Below the pieces are notes generated by a model that was not told the DNA's origin, did no database searches, and worked only from the letters and a program-made list of their open reading frames with translations. A program made the position numbers and the translations under genes. Below are positions 42,344 through 50,656 of a stretch of DNA of 64,000 nt, piece by piece (positions within the stretch are counted from its first letter, which is position 1; each line of letters opens with the position of its first letter). The stretch is from an uncultured Lachnospiraceae bacterium (GTDB lineage: Bacteria; Bacillota; Clostridia; Lachnospirales; Lachnospiraceae). Where the stretch lies: contig CASEIR010000006.1 in the NCBI GenBank assembly GCA_949287925.1, forward strand, positions 39,145 to 103,144, written 5' to 3'.

Positions 42344-45239
42344 TTTATGGGATAAAATCCGATACGGGATCTCCGAGATTATTAAATCCCGTACATTTGT
42401 GGCAATCATCGTTTTTTGCATCATGTCATCCATACTGGTGCAGCGGGTCTTCTATCTTCAGATTGTAAAAGGGCAGGAGTATGCCGATGATTATAAACTT
42501 CAGATTCAGAAAACTAAAGATATCGAAGGCACCAGAGGAAATATATATGACCGCAACGGGAATCTGATCGCATATAACGAACTGGCCTATTCTGTGACAA
42601 TCGAAGATAACGGGGAATATGATACTCTGAAAGAGAAAAATAAAGAGTTGAATAAAATCATCTCAACCGTCATTGACATCGTGGAAAAGAACGGGGATAC
42701 GGTAATCAATGATTTTGGAATCGTTCTGGACAATAATGACGAATATGTCTATATTGCCAGCAGCGATACACAAAGACTCCGTTTTATCGCCGATGTTTAT
42801 GGAGAAAAGACAATTGATAAGTTATCGGAAAAACAGAAAAACATTTCTGCTGAAGATCTGATTAAGTATTTGTGTACCGATGACCGCTATGGATACGGAA
42901 TTAATCCGGATAAATTAACCCGCTCCGAGGTACTGAAACTCATTAATATCCGTTATGCAATTTCTTTAAATAGTTATCAGAAATATATTTCTACTACAAT
43001 TGCAGAAGATGTGAGCGAAGAAACTGTTGCCGATATTATGGAGAATCTGGACACGCTTCAGGGTGTCAACATCGAAGAAGAATCGCTCCGCCGGTATGCA
43101 GACAGTAAATGCTTTGCAAACATAATCGGATATACCGGCCAGATCTCCCAGGAAGAATACGATGCCCTGAGTGAAGAAGACCAGGAAAAGTATTCCCTGA
43201 CAGACACTGTTGGAAAATCTGGACTGGAACAGGTGATGGACAGCTACCTGCAGGGGGAAAAGGGAAATGTCAAGCTTTACGTCAACAGCGTCGGCAAAGT
43301 AATTGAAACTGTAAAAGGAGAAGATCCGGAAGCTGGCAATGATCTGTATCTGACTATTGACGCGAATCTTCAGAAAGCCGCCTACAATATCATCGAACAG
43401 GAGCTGGCCGGAATCCTTCTTGCAAAAATTCAAAATACTTTGAATTATGACAGGAACAGCGTGGAAGACGGCAGTGATGTCATTATTCCGATCGGCGATG
43501 TTTACAATGCTTTTATTGACAATGAAATGATTGATATGAAACATCTGGAATCCGAAGATGCAAAAACAGCGGAGAAAGAAGTTTACGCCGCTTTCTTAGC
43601 CCGCAAGGAACAGGTGCTCGGTGAAATTCGGGCTTTATTGTCCGATCCAAACGCAAACGCTTATAAAGACTGCAGTAAAGAATCACAGGCATATCAGAGC
43701 TACATTGTAAATACGGTTCTGAATGAAGCGACCGGCGTATTGATGTCCGGTGTCATTGATACGGAAGACGCCACTTATCAGGCATGGCGGAAGGATGAAA
43801 CTATTAATATCTATACGTTCCTGAACTATGCGATTTCTAAGAACTGGATCGATACCTCTTTGTTAAAAGACTATGTGGCATCAGAGGGTGATTATTCCGA
43901 TTCTTCAGAAACCTATCAGGCGCTGATCGAGTTTGTTCTGGAATACATCGACAGCAACAGCGGATTCCACAAACTCATTTATCAGTATATGATCAAAACC
44001 GGAAGTGTGACCGGAAGGCAGCTTTGCATGATCCTTTACGAACAGGGGATACTGAACTGGGACGAGTCTCTTTACAACGCCTTAAATTCCGGGCAGATGA
44101 CCGCCTATGATTTTACAAGATCAAAGATACAATCTCTGGAAATCACGCCGGGGCAGTTGGGACTGGAACCTTGCACCGGATCTATGGTCATGACAGATCC
44201 AAACAGCGGAGAAGTTCTGGCCTGCGTTTCCTATCCGGGATATGACAATAACCGGCTGGCAAACACGATGGATTCCAGCTATTATAATAAACTGGTCAAC
44301 GATAATTCCAGCCCGCTTTATAATAACGCGACGCAGGAAAAAACAGCGCCCGGATCCACCTACAAACCTATGGTATCTATCGCTGCTTTGACTGAAGGAA
44401 CTATCACAACCGGATCCACGTTTTCATGCCGCGGTGTGTTTGATAAAGTACAGCCAAACCCGAAATGCTGGATCTATCCGAATGCCCACGGTACTTTGAA
44501 TGTAGAGGGCGCGATCCAGAATTCCTGCAACTGTTTCTTCTATAATGTTGGATATCAGATGAGTCTGAAACAAGATGAGAGCGGAGATCCGTCATTTTCA
44601 AGCACTCTTGGTACGGATACCTTAAAAAAATATGCTGTGCTTTTTGGACTTGGAGACACCTCCGGACTGGAGATCCCGGAATCAAAGCCTCAGATTTCTG
44701 ATGAAACTTCCGTCCTTTCCGCTATCGGCCAGGGCAATAACAACTATACTACCAGTCAGCTGGCCAGATATATTACTGCCATTGCAAATAAAGGCACCGT
44801 ATACAATCTGAGTCTTCTGGACAAAGTGGTATCTGTAGACGGGGAAACAGTCGTTGATTTTACACCAGAAGTGAAGAATACCATAGATGACGTTGCCACA
44901 TCCAGCTGGAACGCCGTACACAATGGAATGCGGAAGGTCATTTCCGTAGCGCAGGCAAAACTTTTTTCAAAACTGGACTCCAGCAATATTCTGGTATCCG
45001 GGAAGACCGGTACAGCGCAGCAGAGTTCCACACACCCGGATCATGGTTTATTTGTAGGTTTTGCTGAGAGTGACAATCCGGAAGTCGCATTTGCAATCCG
45101 GATCGCAAATGGTTACAGCTCCACTTATGCGGCCGAGATCGGCAGCAAAGTGATGCAATACTATTATCAGGTAACCCCGGAAGAAGAGCTGATTACCGGA
45201 ACTGCGGCCGAAATTGCCGCCAATACCGGAGGGGATTAA
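42336..45239 (+). CDS. mrdA: Penicillin-binding protein 2 (elongation transpeptidase) with large insertion
   Basis: A class B PBP of about 967 residues, the D,D-transpeptidase partner of RodA. One N-terminal membrane helix (about 20-42) and the pedestal domain (KGQEYADDYKLQIQKTKDIE, EGTRGNIYDRNG) precede the transpeptidase. Catalytic motifs: S-x-x-K in APGSTYKPM (Ser near 674), S-C-N in IQNSCNCFFYNVG, and KTG in VSGKTGTAQQ. The usual length is 600-700. The extra part is about 230 residues of mostly helical sequence between DANLQKAAYNIIEQEL (about 350) and TGSMVMTDPNSGEVLA (about 613). The start is probably TTG 42336, 11 bases from AAAGGAG; GTG 42324 overlaps that site. Confidence 0.95.
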   Translation: MYNLWDKIRYGISEIIKSRTFVAIIVFCIMSSILVQRVFYLQIVKGQEYADDYKLQIQKTKDIEGTRGNIYDRNGNLIAYNELAYSVTIEDNGEYDTLKEKNKELNKIISTVIDIVEKNGDTVINDFGIVLDNNDEYVYIASSDTQRLRFIADVYGEKTIDKLSEKQKNISAEDLIKYLCTDDRYGYGINPDKLTRSEVLKLINIRYAISLNSYQKYISTTIAEDVSEETVADIMENLDTLQGVNIEEESLRRYADSKCFANIIGYTGQISQEEYDALSEEDQEKYSLTDTVGKSGLEQVMDSYLQGEKGNVKLYVNSVGKVIETVKGEDPEAGNDLYLTIDANLQKAAYNIIEQELAGILLAKIQNTLNYDRNSVEDGSDVIIPIGDVYNAFIDNEMIDMKHLESEDAKTAEKEVYAAFLARKEQVLGEIRALLSDPNANAYKDCSKESQAYQSYIVNTVLNEATGVLMSGVIDTEDATYQAWRKDETINIYTFLNYAISKNWIDTSLLKDYVASEGDYSDSSETYQALIEFVLEYIDSNSGFHKLIYQYMIKTGSVTGRQLCMILYEQGILNWDESLYNALNSGQMTAYDFTRSKIQSLEITPGQLGLEPCTGSMVMTDPNSGEVLACVSYPGYDNNRLANTMDSSYYNKLVNDNSSPLYNNATQEKTAPGSTYKPMVSIAALTEGTITTGSTFSCRGVFDKVQPNPKCWIYPNAHGTLNVEGAIQNSCNCFFYNVGYQMSLKQDESGDPSFSSTLGTDTLKKYAVLFGLGDTSGLEIPESKPQISDETSVLSAIGQGNNNYTTSQLARYITAIANKGTVYNLSLLDKVVSVDGETVVDFTPEVKNTIDDVATSSWNAVHNGMRKVISVAQAKLFSKLDSSNILVSGKTGTAQQSSTHPDHGLFVGFAESDNPEVAFAIRIANGYSSTYAAEIGSKVMQYYYQVTPEEELITGTAAEIAANTGGD

Positions 45240-45257
45240 GAGAAAGGATGATTCTAT

Positions 45258-45848
45258 GTGAAAGACGCTCTGCTCATTAAGAGCAACCCTTATGGCATTA
45301 CCATTCAGTTCCATCCTGACATGGATTTTGAAAGCCTGATTGCTGAAGCAAAAAACAAATTCCAGGCTTCTGCACATTTCTTCAATCATGCGGATGTGGC
45401 GGTGGCTTATGAGGGCCGTACTTTCACGAAAGAGGAAGAGGTCAGAATGACCGAAACAATACAGGAGGCAGCCAGGATAAGAATTCTTTGCATACTGGAC
45501 CGGGATAAGGACACAAAACAGTTCTTAAGACGTACAGCAGGCGATTGCCTTAATGTTATTTCGGAACATGAAGGGCTGTTTTACAGAGGTACATTAAAAA
45601 GACGAGAATTACTGGAAACAGAAACCAGTGTCATTATCATAGGCGATGTTGAAACGGATGCGGCCGTTATCTCGAAGGGCAATGTAATTGTTACCGGCAC
45701 CATCTACGGATCTGTTACGGCAGGGGCCGCCGGAAGGATGGATGTCCAGATCGGAGCCTTCCGGATGCAGCCTCAGAAGCTCCGGATTGGCAGCATCGAA
45801 GTGAAACCAAGTATAGGAGGAAGTTATTCATGGGCGAAGTTATTGTAA
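45258..45848 (+). CDS. minC: Septum site-determining protein MinC
   Basis: A 196-residue FtsZ inhibitor. The N-terminal domain (residues about 1-95) is short and divergent; the C-terminal right-handed beta-helix (about 100-196) is clear from FYRGTLKRRELLETETSVII, GDVETDAAVISKGNVIVTGT and IYGSVTAGAAGRMDVQI. It is shorter than the E. coli protein (231). The start is GTG 45258 with AAAGGATG upstream. Its end overlaps minD by 19 bases, and the AGGAGG used by minD lies in its coding sequence. Confidence 0.92.
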   Translation: MKDALLIKSNPYGITIQFHPDMDFESLIAEAKNKFQASAHFFNHADVAVAYEGRTFTKEEEVRMTETIQEAARIRILCILDRDKDTKQFLRRTAGDCLNVISEHEGLFYRGTLKRRELLETETSVIIIGDVETDAAVISKGNVIVTGTIYGSVTAGAAGRMDVQIGAFRMQPQKLRIGSIEVKPSIGGSYSWAKLL

Positions 45849-46621
45849 TTACCTCAGGAAAAGGCGGTGTCGGCAAGACAACGACAACCGCAAATATTGG
45901 CGCAGGATTATCAAAACTGGACAAAAAAGTGGTTGTCATCGATACAGATCTTGGACTGAGAAATCTGGATGTTGTGATGGGACTTGAGAATCTGATCGTA
46001 TATAATCTGGTAGATGTGATTGAGGGCACCTGTCGATTAAAGCAGGCCCTGATTCATGATAAGCGTTATGAGAACCTGTATCTGCTCCCATCTGCACAGA
46101 CAAAAGATAAATCCGCGATTTCCCCCGGACAGATGAAAAAGCTTACATCTGAATTAAAGGAAGAATTTGATTACATACTTCTGGACTGTCCAGCCGGTAT
46201 TGAACAGGGCTTTCAAAATGCGATTGCCGGAGCGGACCGGGCAATTGTAATTACAACACCGGAAGTATCTTCCATCCGCGATGCAGACCGCATCATCGGA
46301 CTGCTGGAAAACAATCAGATCCGGCAGATCAGTCTGATCATAAACCGGATACGAATGGATATGGTCAAACGCGGCGATATGATGTCCGTGGACGATGTAA
46401 CAGAGATTCTGTCTGTTCCTCTCATCGGGGCACTGCCGGATGATGAGAAAGTCGTTATCGGAACCAACCAGGGCGAACCAGTAATCGGCATCGGCGGGGA
46501 CGCCGCAAAAGCGTATATGAATATCTGTAAACGTATTCTGGGAATCGAAGTTCCTTATCTGGATCTGAATTCCGGGAAAAATATGATTTCCAGGCTCTCT
46601 GGCCTGTTCAGAAAGGGTTAG
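45830..46621 (+). CDS. minD: Septum site-determining ATPase MinD
   Basis: A 263-residue ParA-type ATPase that binds the membrane as an ATP dimer and recruits MinC. The deviant Walker A is TSGKGGVGKTTTTANIGAGL at residues about 7-26, followed by VIDTDLGLRNLDVVMGLENL and the switch DYILLDCPAGIEQGFQNAI near 117. The C-terminal amphipathic membrane-targeting helix is visible at the end (MISRLSGLFRKG). It lies between minC and minE in the standard order. Confidence 0.98.
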   Translation: MGEVIVITSGKGGVGKTTTTANIGAGLSKLDKKVVVIDTDLGLRNLDVVMGLENLIVYNLVDVIEGTCRLKQALIHDKRYENLYLLPSAQTKDKSAISPGQMKKLTSELKEEFDYILLDCPAGIEQGFQNAIAGADRAIVITTPEVSSIRDADRIIGLLENNQIRQISLIINRIRMDMVKRGDMMSVDDVTEILSVPLIGALPDDEKVVIGTNQGEPVIGIGGDAAKAYMNICKRILGIEVPYLDLNSGKNMISRLSGLFRKG

Positions 46622-46632
46622 GAGGGATATTC

Positions 46633-46845
46633 ATGCTGAAAAATTCATCGGTTTCCATTGCGAAAAACAGACTGCGGATGCTGATCACCTCTGACCGGGT
46701 GCACTGTATTCCCACCGCATATGATGATATTCGCAGAGAGTTGTTCCTGACATTATCCAAATACATGGAAATTACAGAAGATGATTTTCAGGTTGAAATC
46801 AACCGGACACAAGTAATCATATCATTCTTAGGAGAAGAGATTTGA
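46633..46845 (+). CDS. minE: Cell division topological specificity factor MinE
   Basis: A 70-residue MinE, shorter than the usual 85-90. The anti-MinCD and dimerisation parts are recognisable in SVSIAKNRLRMLITSDR and DDIRRELFLTLSKYMEITED, followed by FQVEINRTQVIISF. The typical membrane-targeting N-terminal stretch and part of the C-terminus are trimmed. Presence of MinE together with MinCD predicts pole-to-pole oscillation rather than the static DivIVA/MinJ system of Bacillus. The stop overlaps the rodA TTG start (TTGA). Confidence 0.9.
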   Translation: MLKNSSVSIAKNRLRMLITSDRVHCIPTAYDDIRRELFLTLSKYMEITEDDFQVEINRTQVIISFLGEEI

Positions 46846-47966
46846 AATTATTTAAATTTACAAAACCATACCATTTAAAAAACTATAAATTTAATCTGAT
46901 TCTGTCTGTAGTCGCGCTTTCTATTCTGGGAATTCTTGTGATTGGAAGCGCACAGGCTTCCAGTCAGCCAAAACAAATCGCCGGTCTGGGAATCGGGCTA
47001 GTTATTATGTTGATCATTTCTCTGATCGACTATGAATGGATCTTGAATTTTTATTGGCTGATCTATGGTTTTGCAATCATTATCTTAGGTGCCGTATTAG
47101 TGATCGGCACGAAAGTAAACGGTGCGCGGCGATGGATTGATCTGGGATTTACTACATTCCAGCCTTCAGAACTGGCCAAAATACTTTTGATTCTGTTCTT
47201 TGCGAAATTTATTATGGAGCATGAAGAAGATATCAATGATAAATTCACATTACTGAAATATGCGGTTTTAAGTGCAATTCCATTGGGACTGATTCTCAGT
47301 GAACCAAACCTGTCTACGACTCTGTGTACAGCTATGGTTCTGTGTCTCCTGATTTATATCGGCGGGCTCAGCTATAAATTCATTGGTACTGTGCTTATCA
47401 TTCTGATACCGTTGACGATTATTTTCCTCAGTATTGTGGTGCAGCCGGACCAGAAAATCCTTAAGGACTACCAGCAGGATCGTATTCTTTCCTTCCTTGA
47501 GCCAGAAAAATATGCCAGCGATGGCGCCTACCAGCAGAAAAATTCTGTAATGGCGATCGGTTCCGGGCAGTTGACCGGAAAAGGGCTGAATAATAATACA
47601 ACAACTTCTGTGAAAAATGGTAATTTTATCTTAGAGCCTGAAACCGATTTCATTTTTGCAATTGTCGGAGAAGAACTTGGATTTGTTGGCAGTTGCATTG
47701 TTATTGCGTTATTACTGTTAATTGTGATACAATGTATTATAATTGGTACCCGATCTCAGAACCTATCAGGCCGTATCATCTGCTGCGGAGTAGGAGGTCT
47801 GATAGGGATCCAAAGCTTTATTAATATCGGAGTAGCCACACAGTTGCTCCCGAATACGGGAGTTCCGCTGCCGTTTGTAAGTTATGGCCTTACTTCACTG
47901 GTAAGCCTTTATATCGGTATCGGATTCGTTCTGAATGTAGGATTACAACCGAAAAAATATCAATAA
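46842..47966 (+). CDS. rodA: RodA peptidoglycan glycosyltransferase (SEDS family)
   Basis: A 374-residue membrane protein with about ten helices. SEDS marks include VIGTKVNGARRWIDLGFTTF with FQPSELAKILLILF near residue 105, and GEELGFVGSCIVIALLLLIV near 277 followed by PFVSYGLTSLVSLYIGIG near the end. RodA polymerises lipid II together with PBP2 in elongation; this location after mre/mrdA/min supports RodA rather than FtsW or SpoVE. The start codon is TTG 46842, which overlaps the minE stop, with AGGAGAAGAG directly upstream. Confidence 0.94.
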   Translation: MKLFKFTKPYHLKNYKFNLILSVVALSILGILVIGSAQASSQPKQIAGLGIGLVIMLIISLIDYEWILNFYWLIYGFAIIILGAVLVIGTKVNGARRWIDLGFTTFQPSELAKILLILFFAKFIMEHEEDINDKFTLLKYAVLSAIPLGLILSEPNLSTTLCTAMVLCLLIYIGGLSYKFIGTVLIILIPLTIIFLSIVVQPDQKILKDYQQDRILSFLEPEKYASDGAYQQKNSVMAIGSGQLTGKGLNNNTTTSVKNGNFILEPETDFIFAIVGEELGFVGSCIVIALLLLIVIQCIIIGTRSQNLSGRIICCGVGGLIGIQSFINIGVATQLLPNTGVPLPFVSYGLTSLVSLYIGIGFVLNVGLQPKKYQ

Positions 47967-47979
47967 GGAGTGAAAAACC

Positions 47980-48375
47980 ATGAATATAGGGCTGATCGCA
48001 CATGATTCCAAAAAAACGCTGATGCAGAATTTCTGTATCGCATACAGAGGAATCCTGAGTAAACACAATCTATATGCAACCGGTACAACCGGCCGGTTAA
48101 TAGAAGAGGTTACAAACCTGAATATACACAAATATCTGGCAGGGCCTTTGGGCGGGAAACAACAACTCGGTGCGCAGATTGCCCAGAACGATATGGACGC
48201 GCTCATATTTCTTCGGGAGCCAAACAACCCCAAGCCGCATGAACCGGATGTCAATGATGTAATCCGCCTGTGCGATATGTATAATATTCCCATGGCAACC
48301 AATCTTGCCACGGCTGAACTGATTATTCTAGCAATAGACAGAGGAGATCTTGACTGGCGTGAAATGTATCGATAA
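47980..48375 (+). CDS. mgsA: Methylglyoxal synthase
   Basis: A 131-residue enzyme that converts dihydroxyacetone phosphate to methylglyoxal and phosphate, a bypass of lower glycolysis under phosphate limitation. Visible: MNIGLIAHDSKKTLM at the N-terminus, YATGTTGRLI for phosphate binding, LAGPLGGKQQLGAQIAQND with the catalytic Asp region near residue 66, and FLREPNNPKPHEPD. It follows rodA with 13 bases between and AAGGAG upstream. Its end overlaps the next gene. Confidence 0.96.
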   Translation: MNIGLIAHDSKKTLMQNFCIAYRGILSKHNLYATGTTGRLIEEVTNLNIHKYLAGPLGGKQQLGAQIAQNDMDALIFLREPNNPKPHEPDVNDVIRLCDMYNIPMATNLATAELIILAIDRGDLDWREMYR

Positions 48376-49345
48376 AAAAATCAAAATTATAATAATCAGT
48401 ATCTGTTGCTGTCTTTGTATGACAGGATGCTCTTTCTTTAAAGCAGAAGATATTGTTACTCCTTATGAAATCAAAACATATAACAAAGAGTTGTACCGTG
48501 ATACTTTGTATGCAGAAAACCTGTGTGTATCCGAAGAGCCGGTTTCCATGGAAGGCGCGCCGGATACTTCAGGATTTCACGCCGCAGGACTTTTTGATGT
48601 GAATGAAAATAAAGTCGATTTTTCCTATCAGGTTTATGACCGTCTGTATCCTGCAAGTACTACCAAGATTATGACTGCATTGCTGGCCATAGAAAATTGT
48701 GACCTGAATGATAAGGTTATTGTATCTAAAAACGCAGCCGCTTCCAGCTTTGCCTCGGATGAATCTGTATGTGAGATTGAAGAGGGAGATGAGCTGACCG
48801 TGAATGATCTGTTATATGGACTGCTTCTTTGTTCCGGTAACGATGCCGCGGTTGCCCTCGCAGAACATGTCAGCGGTAGTGTCGAATCTTTTGTAACACT
48901 GATGAACCAAAGAGCCGCCGAATTAATGGCTACACAGACTCATTTCGTAAATCCTCATGGTCTTCATGACGATAATCATTACACAACGGCATATGATCTA
49001 TACTTGATTTTTAACGAATGTATCAAGAATTCTGAATTTGTAGATGTAATCAGCGCCTCCGCTTATACCGCCAATATACAGGGGGCTGACGGTACGATTC
49101 GCAGTCTGGAATGGAAGCCCACTAACTATTATGCCGCTGGAATGGCTCAGGCTCCTGACGGGGTTTCTGTAATCGGCGGTAAAACCGGGACCACCAGCCT
49201 TGCCGGGAACTGCTTGATTCTGTTGGAAAAAGATGCTTCAGATAACCCATATATATCCGTAATCATGGGCGCCAGCTCTAAACCGCTGCTTTATCAGGAT
49301 ATGACGCAGATGATCAGCAGTATTTCAACCAATAGTGACCAATAG
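48359..49345 (+). CDS. D-alanyl-D-alanine carboxypeptidase (DacA/DacF type), probable lipoprotein
   Basis: A 328-residue serine-type carboxypeptidase of the peptidase S11 family, which trims the terminal D-Ala from peptidoglycan stems. Catalytic motifs: S-x-x-K in YPASTTKIMTALLA, S-x-N in LLCSGNDAAVALAEH, and KTG in IGGKTGTTSLAGN. The N-terminus is a lipoprotein signal (IIIISICCCLCMTGCSF, lipobox Cys), so it should be anchored outside the membrane; the usual C-terminal amphipathic anchor domain is absent. The start is uncertain between GTG 48359 and TTG 48350; GAGGAG at 48341-48346 is 12 and 3 bases away. It overlaps the end of mgsA. Confidence 0.9.
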   Translation: MKCIDKKIKIIIISICCCLCMTGCSFFKAEDIVTPYEIKTYNKELYRDTLYAENLCVSEEPVSMEGAPDTSGFHAAGLFDVNENKVDFSYQVYDRLYPASTTKIMTALLAIENCDLNDKVIVSKNAAASSFASDESVCEIEEGDELTVNDLLYGLLLCSGNDAAVALAEHVSGSVESFVTLMNQRAAELMATQTHFVNPHGLHDDNHYTTAYDLYLIFNECIKNSEFVDVISASAYTANIQGADGTIRSLEWKPTNYYAAGMAQAPDGVSVIGGKTGTTSLAGNCLILLEKDASDNPYISVIMGASSKPLLYQDMTQMISSISTNSDQ

Positions 49346-49350
49346 ACGAT

Positions 49351-49388
49351 AAAGGGGCATCTCTTATACGGGATACCCCTTTCCTTTA
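49351..49388 (+). terminator. Shared terminator between convergent genes
   Basis: AAAGGGG-C-ATC (49351-49361) pairs with GAT-A-CCCCTTT (49372-49382), ten pairs around one mismatch. It lies between the carboxypeptidase gene and the convergent DUF378 gene and may work in both directions. Confidence 0.65.
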
Positions 49389-49586
49389 TGAAGAACTGCT
49401 GATTCTTCCATACAAACTTATAAGGTAGAGTCCGCATAATCCAACGAGTGTATAGACAATGCGGGACAGCCAGGAGAGGTTGCCAAACAAAAAGGCTACA
49501 AGGTCGAACCGGAAAACTCCGACAAGAAGCCAGTTGACTGCGCCTACGATTACAAGTGTCAGCGCAGTATTATCGAACCATTTCAT
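49386..49586 (-). CDS. DUF378 family small membrane protein
   Basis: A 66-residue protein with two membrane helices (TALTLVIVGAVNWLLVGVF and IVYTLVGLCGLYLISLYG). The NWLLVGVF and GLCGLYL motifs are those of DUF378, a small widespread family of unknown function. AAGGAGG lies on the minus strand just before its ATG. It is the only minus-strand gene in a 56-kb plus-strand region and stands alone, divergent from the radical SAM gene; a 20-base palindrome lies between them at 49606-49625. Confidence 0.88.
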   Translation of the reverse strand: MKWFDNTALTLVIVGAVNWLLVGVFRFDLVAFLFGNLSWLSRIVYTLVGLCGLYLISLYGRISSSS

Positions 49587-49669
49587 ATAATTTCCTCCTT
49601 CTTTTCATACTACAGTGTTAGTATGCCTGAAGCTTTTTATTTTATTCGTTTTGAAAGGATGTTTATAGT

Positions 49670-50656
49670 ATGAAAAACTATCAGCCTTATTTTCCATATT
49701 CTGAATATCTGAAAAAAAAATATGGAGAAAAGGTATATAAGCTGCCGGTCAATCTTCCTGTGACATGTCCGAACCGGATCCATGGCCGCGGCTGCACTTT
49801 CTGTTCAGAACTGGGAACCGGTTTTGAATCCATGCGTTCCGATGCTTCTGTGAAAGAACAGCTGACGGCAGCAAGACAAAAGATTGAAAAAAAGTATCAT
49901 GCCAGCAAATTCATTGCATATTTTCAAAACTATACCAACACTTTTCTGCCTGTTTCCATGCTGGAGTCCTGCCTGCGTGAAGCTTGTAAAACCGAAGATA
50001 TTGTGGAAATTGCCATCTCCACACGTCCTGACTGTATTTCCGAACCTTATCTGCAAATGATCGCAGAACTCCAGGCAGAATACTCTGTACAAGTTACGAT
50101 AGAACTAGGCCTTCAGACGGTAAACTACCATACTCTCGAAAGAATCAACCGAGGACATTCATTGGCTGAATTCATTGATGCGGTGATGCAGATCCGGAAC
50201 TACCGATTTGATCTTTGCACACATATTATACTGAATCTGCCATGGGATGATGATTGTGATGCGGTTGAGACCGCAAAAGTATTGTCTTCCCTTCGTATAG
50301 AAGCAGTAAAAGTACATTCTCTTTATATCGCCAAAAATACACAGTTGTGTCATGAATATGAAAATGGTACAATAGCCATATGTTCAAAAGAAGAATACCT
50401 GCATCGGCTGTGTCTTTTTCTGGATTATCTTTCTCCGGAAACCGCTGTGGAACGTCTGTTCAGCAGGATCCCGGAAAAAGACGCTGTATTCTGTAACTGG
50501 AACTGCAGCTGGTGGAAACTAAAAGATGAGCTTCATACGATGATGCAGACAGAAGGACATTATCAGGGCAGATGTTTTCATTATCTCAATGGAGCCGCAT
50601 TGAATAAGCTGAATGCAGTCAGCTCTTTGAAGGAGGAACTTGACCGTGGCGAATAA
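49670..50656 (+). CDS. TIGR01212 (YhcC-like) radical SAM protein
   Basis: A 328-residue radical SAM protein. The [4Fe-4S] cysteines are in PVTCPNRIHGRGCTFCSELG (residues about 28-45), with an extended spacing typical of the TIGR01212/YhcC group. YFQNYTNTF, IAISTRPDCI and VTIELGLQTVNYHTLERIN give the rest of the barrel and resemble the Elp3-like signature GLQS. Function is not proved, though tRNA or small-molecule modification is suspected. It is 83 bases downstream of the divergent DUF378 gene and overlaps the HlyD-like gene by 11 bases. Confidence 0.9.
   Translation: MKNYQPYFPYSEYLKKKYGEKVYKLPVNLPVTCPNRIHGRGCTFCSELGTGFESMRSDASVKEQLTAARQKIEKKYHASKFIAYFQNYTNTFLPVSMLESCLREACKTEDIVEIAISTRPDCISEPYLQMIAELQAEYSVQVTIELGLQTVNYHTLERINRGHSLAEFIDAVMQIRNYRFDLCTHIILNLPWDDDCDAVETAKVLSSLRIEAVKVHSLYIAKNTQLCHEYENGTIAICSKEEYLHRLCLFLDYLSPETAVERLFSRIPEKDAVFCNWNCSWWKLKDELHTMMQTEGHYQGRCFHYLNGAALNKLNAVSSLKEELDRGE

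Noticed and set aside
42966-43544. Minus-strand open frame of 192 codons opposite the PBP2 gene
   Set aside because: Shadow of the acidic coding strand; Phe/Val/Ile-rich product typical of antisense translation, with no start signal.
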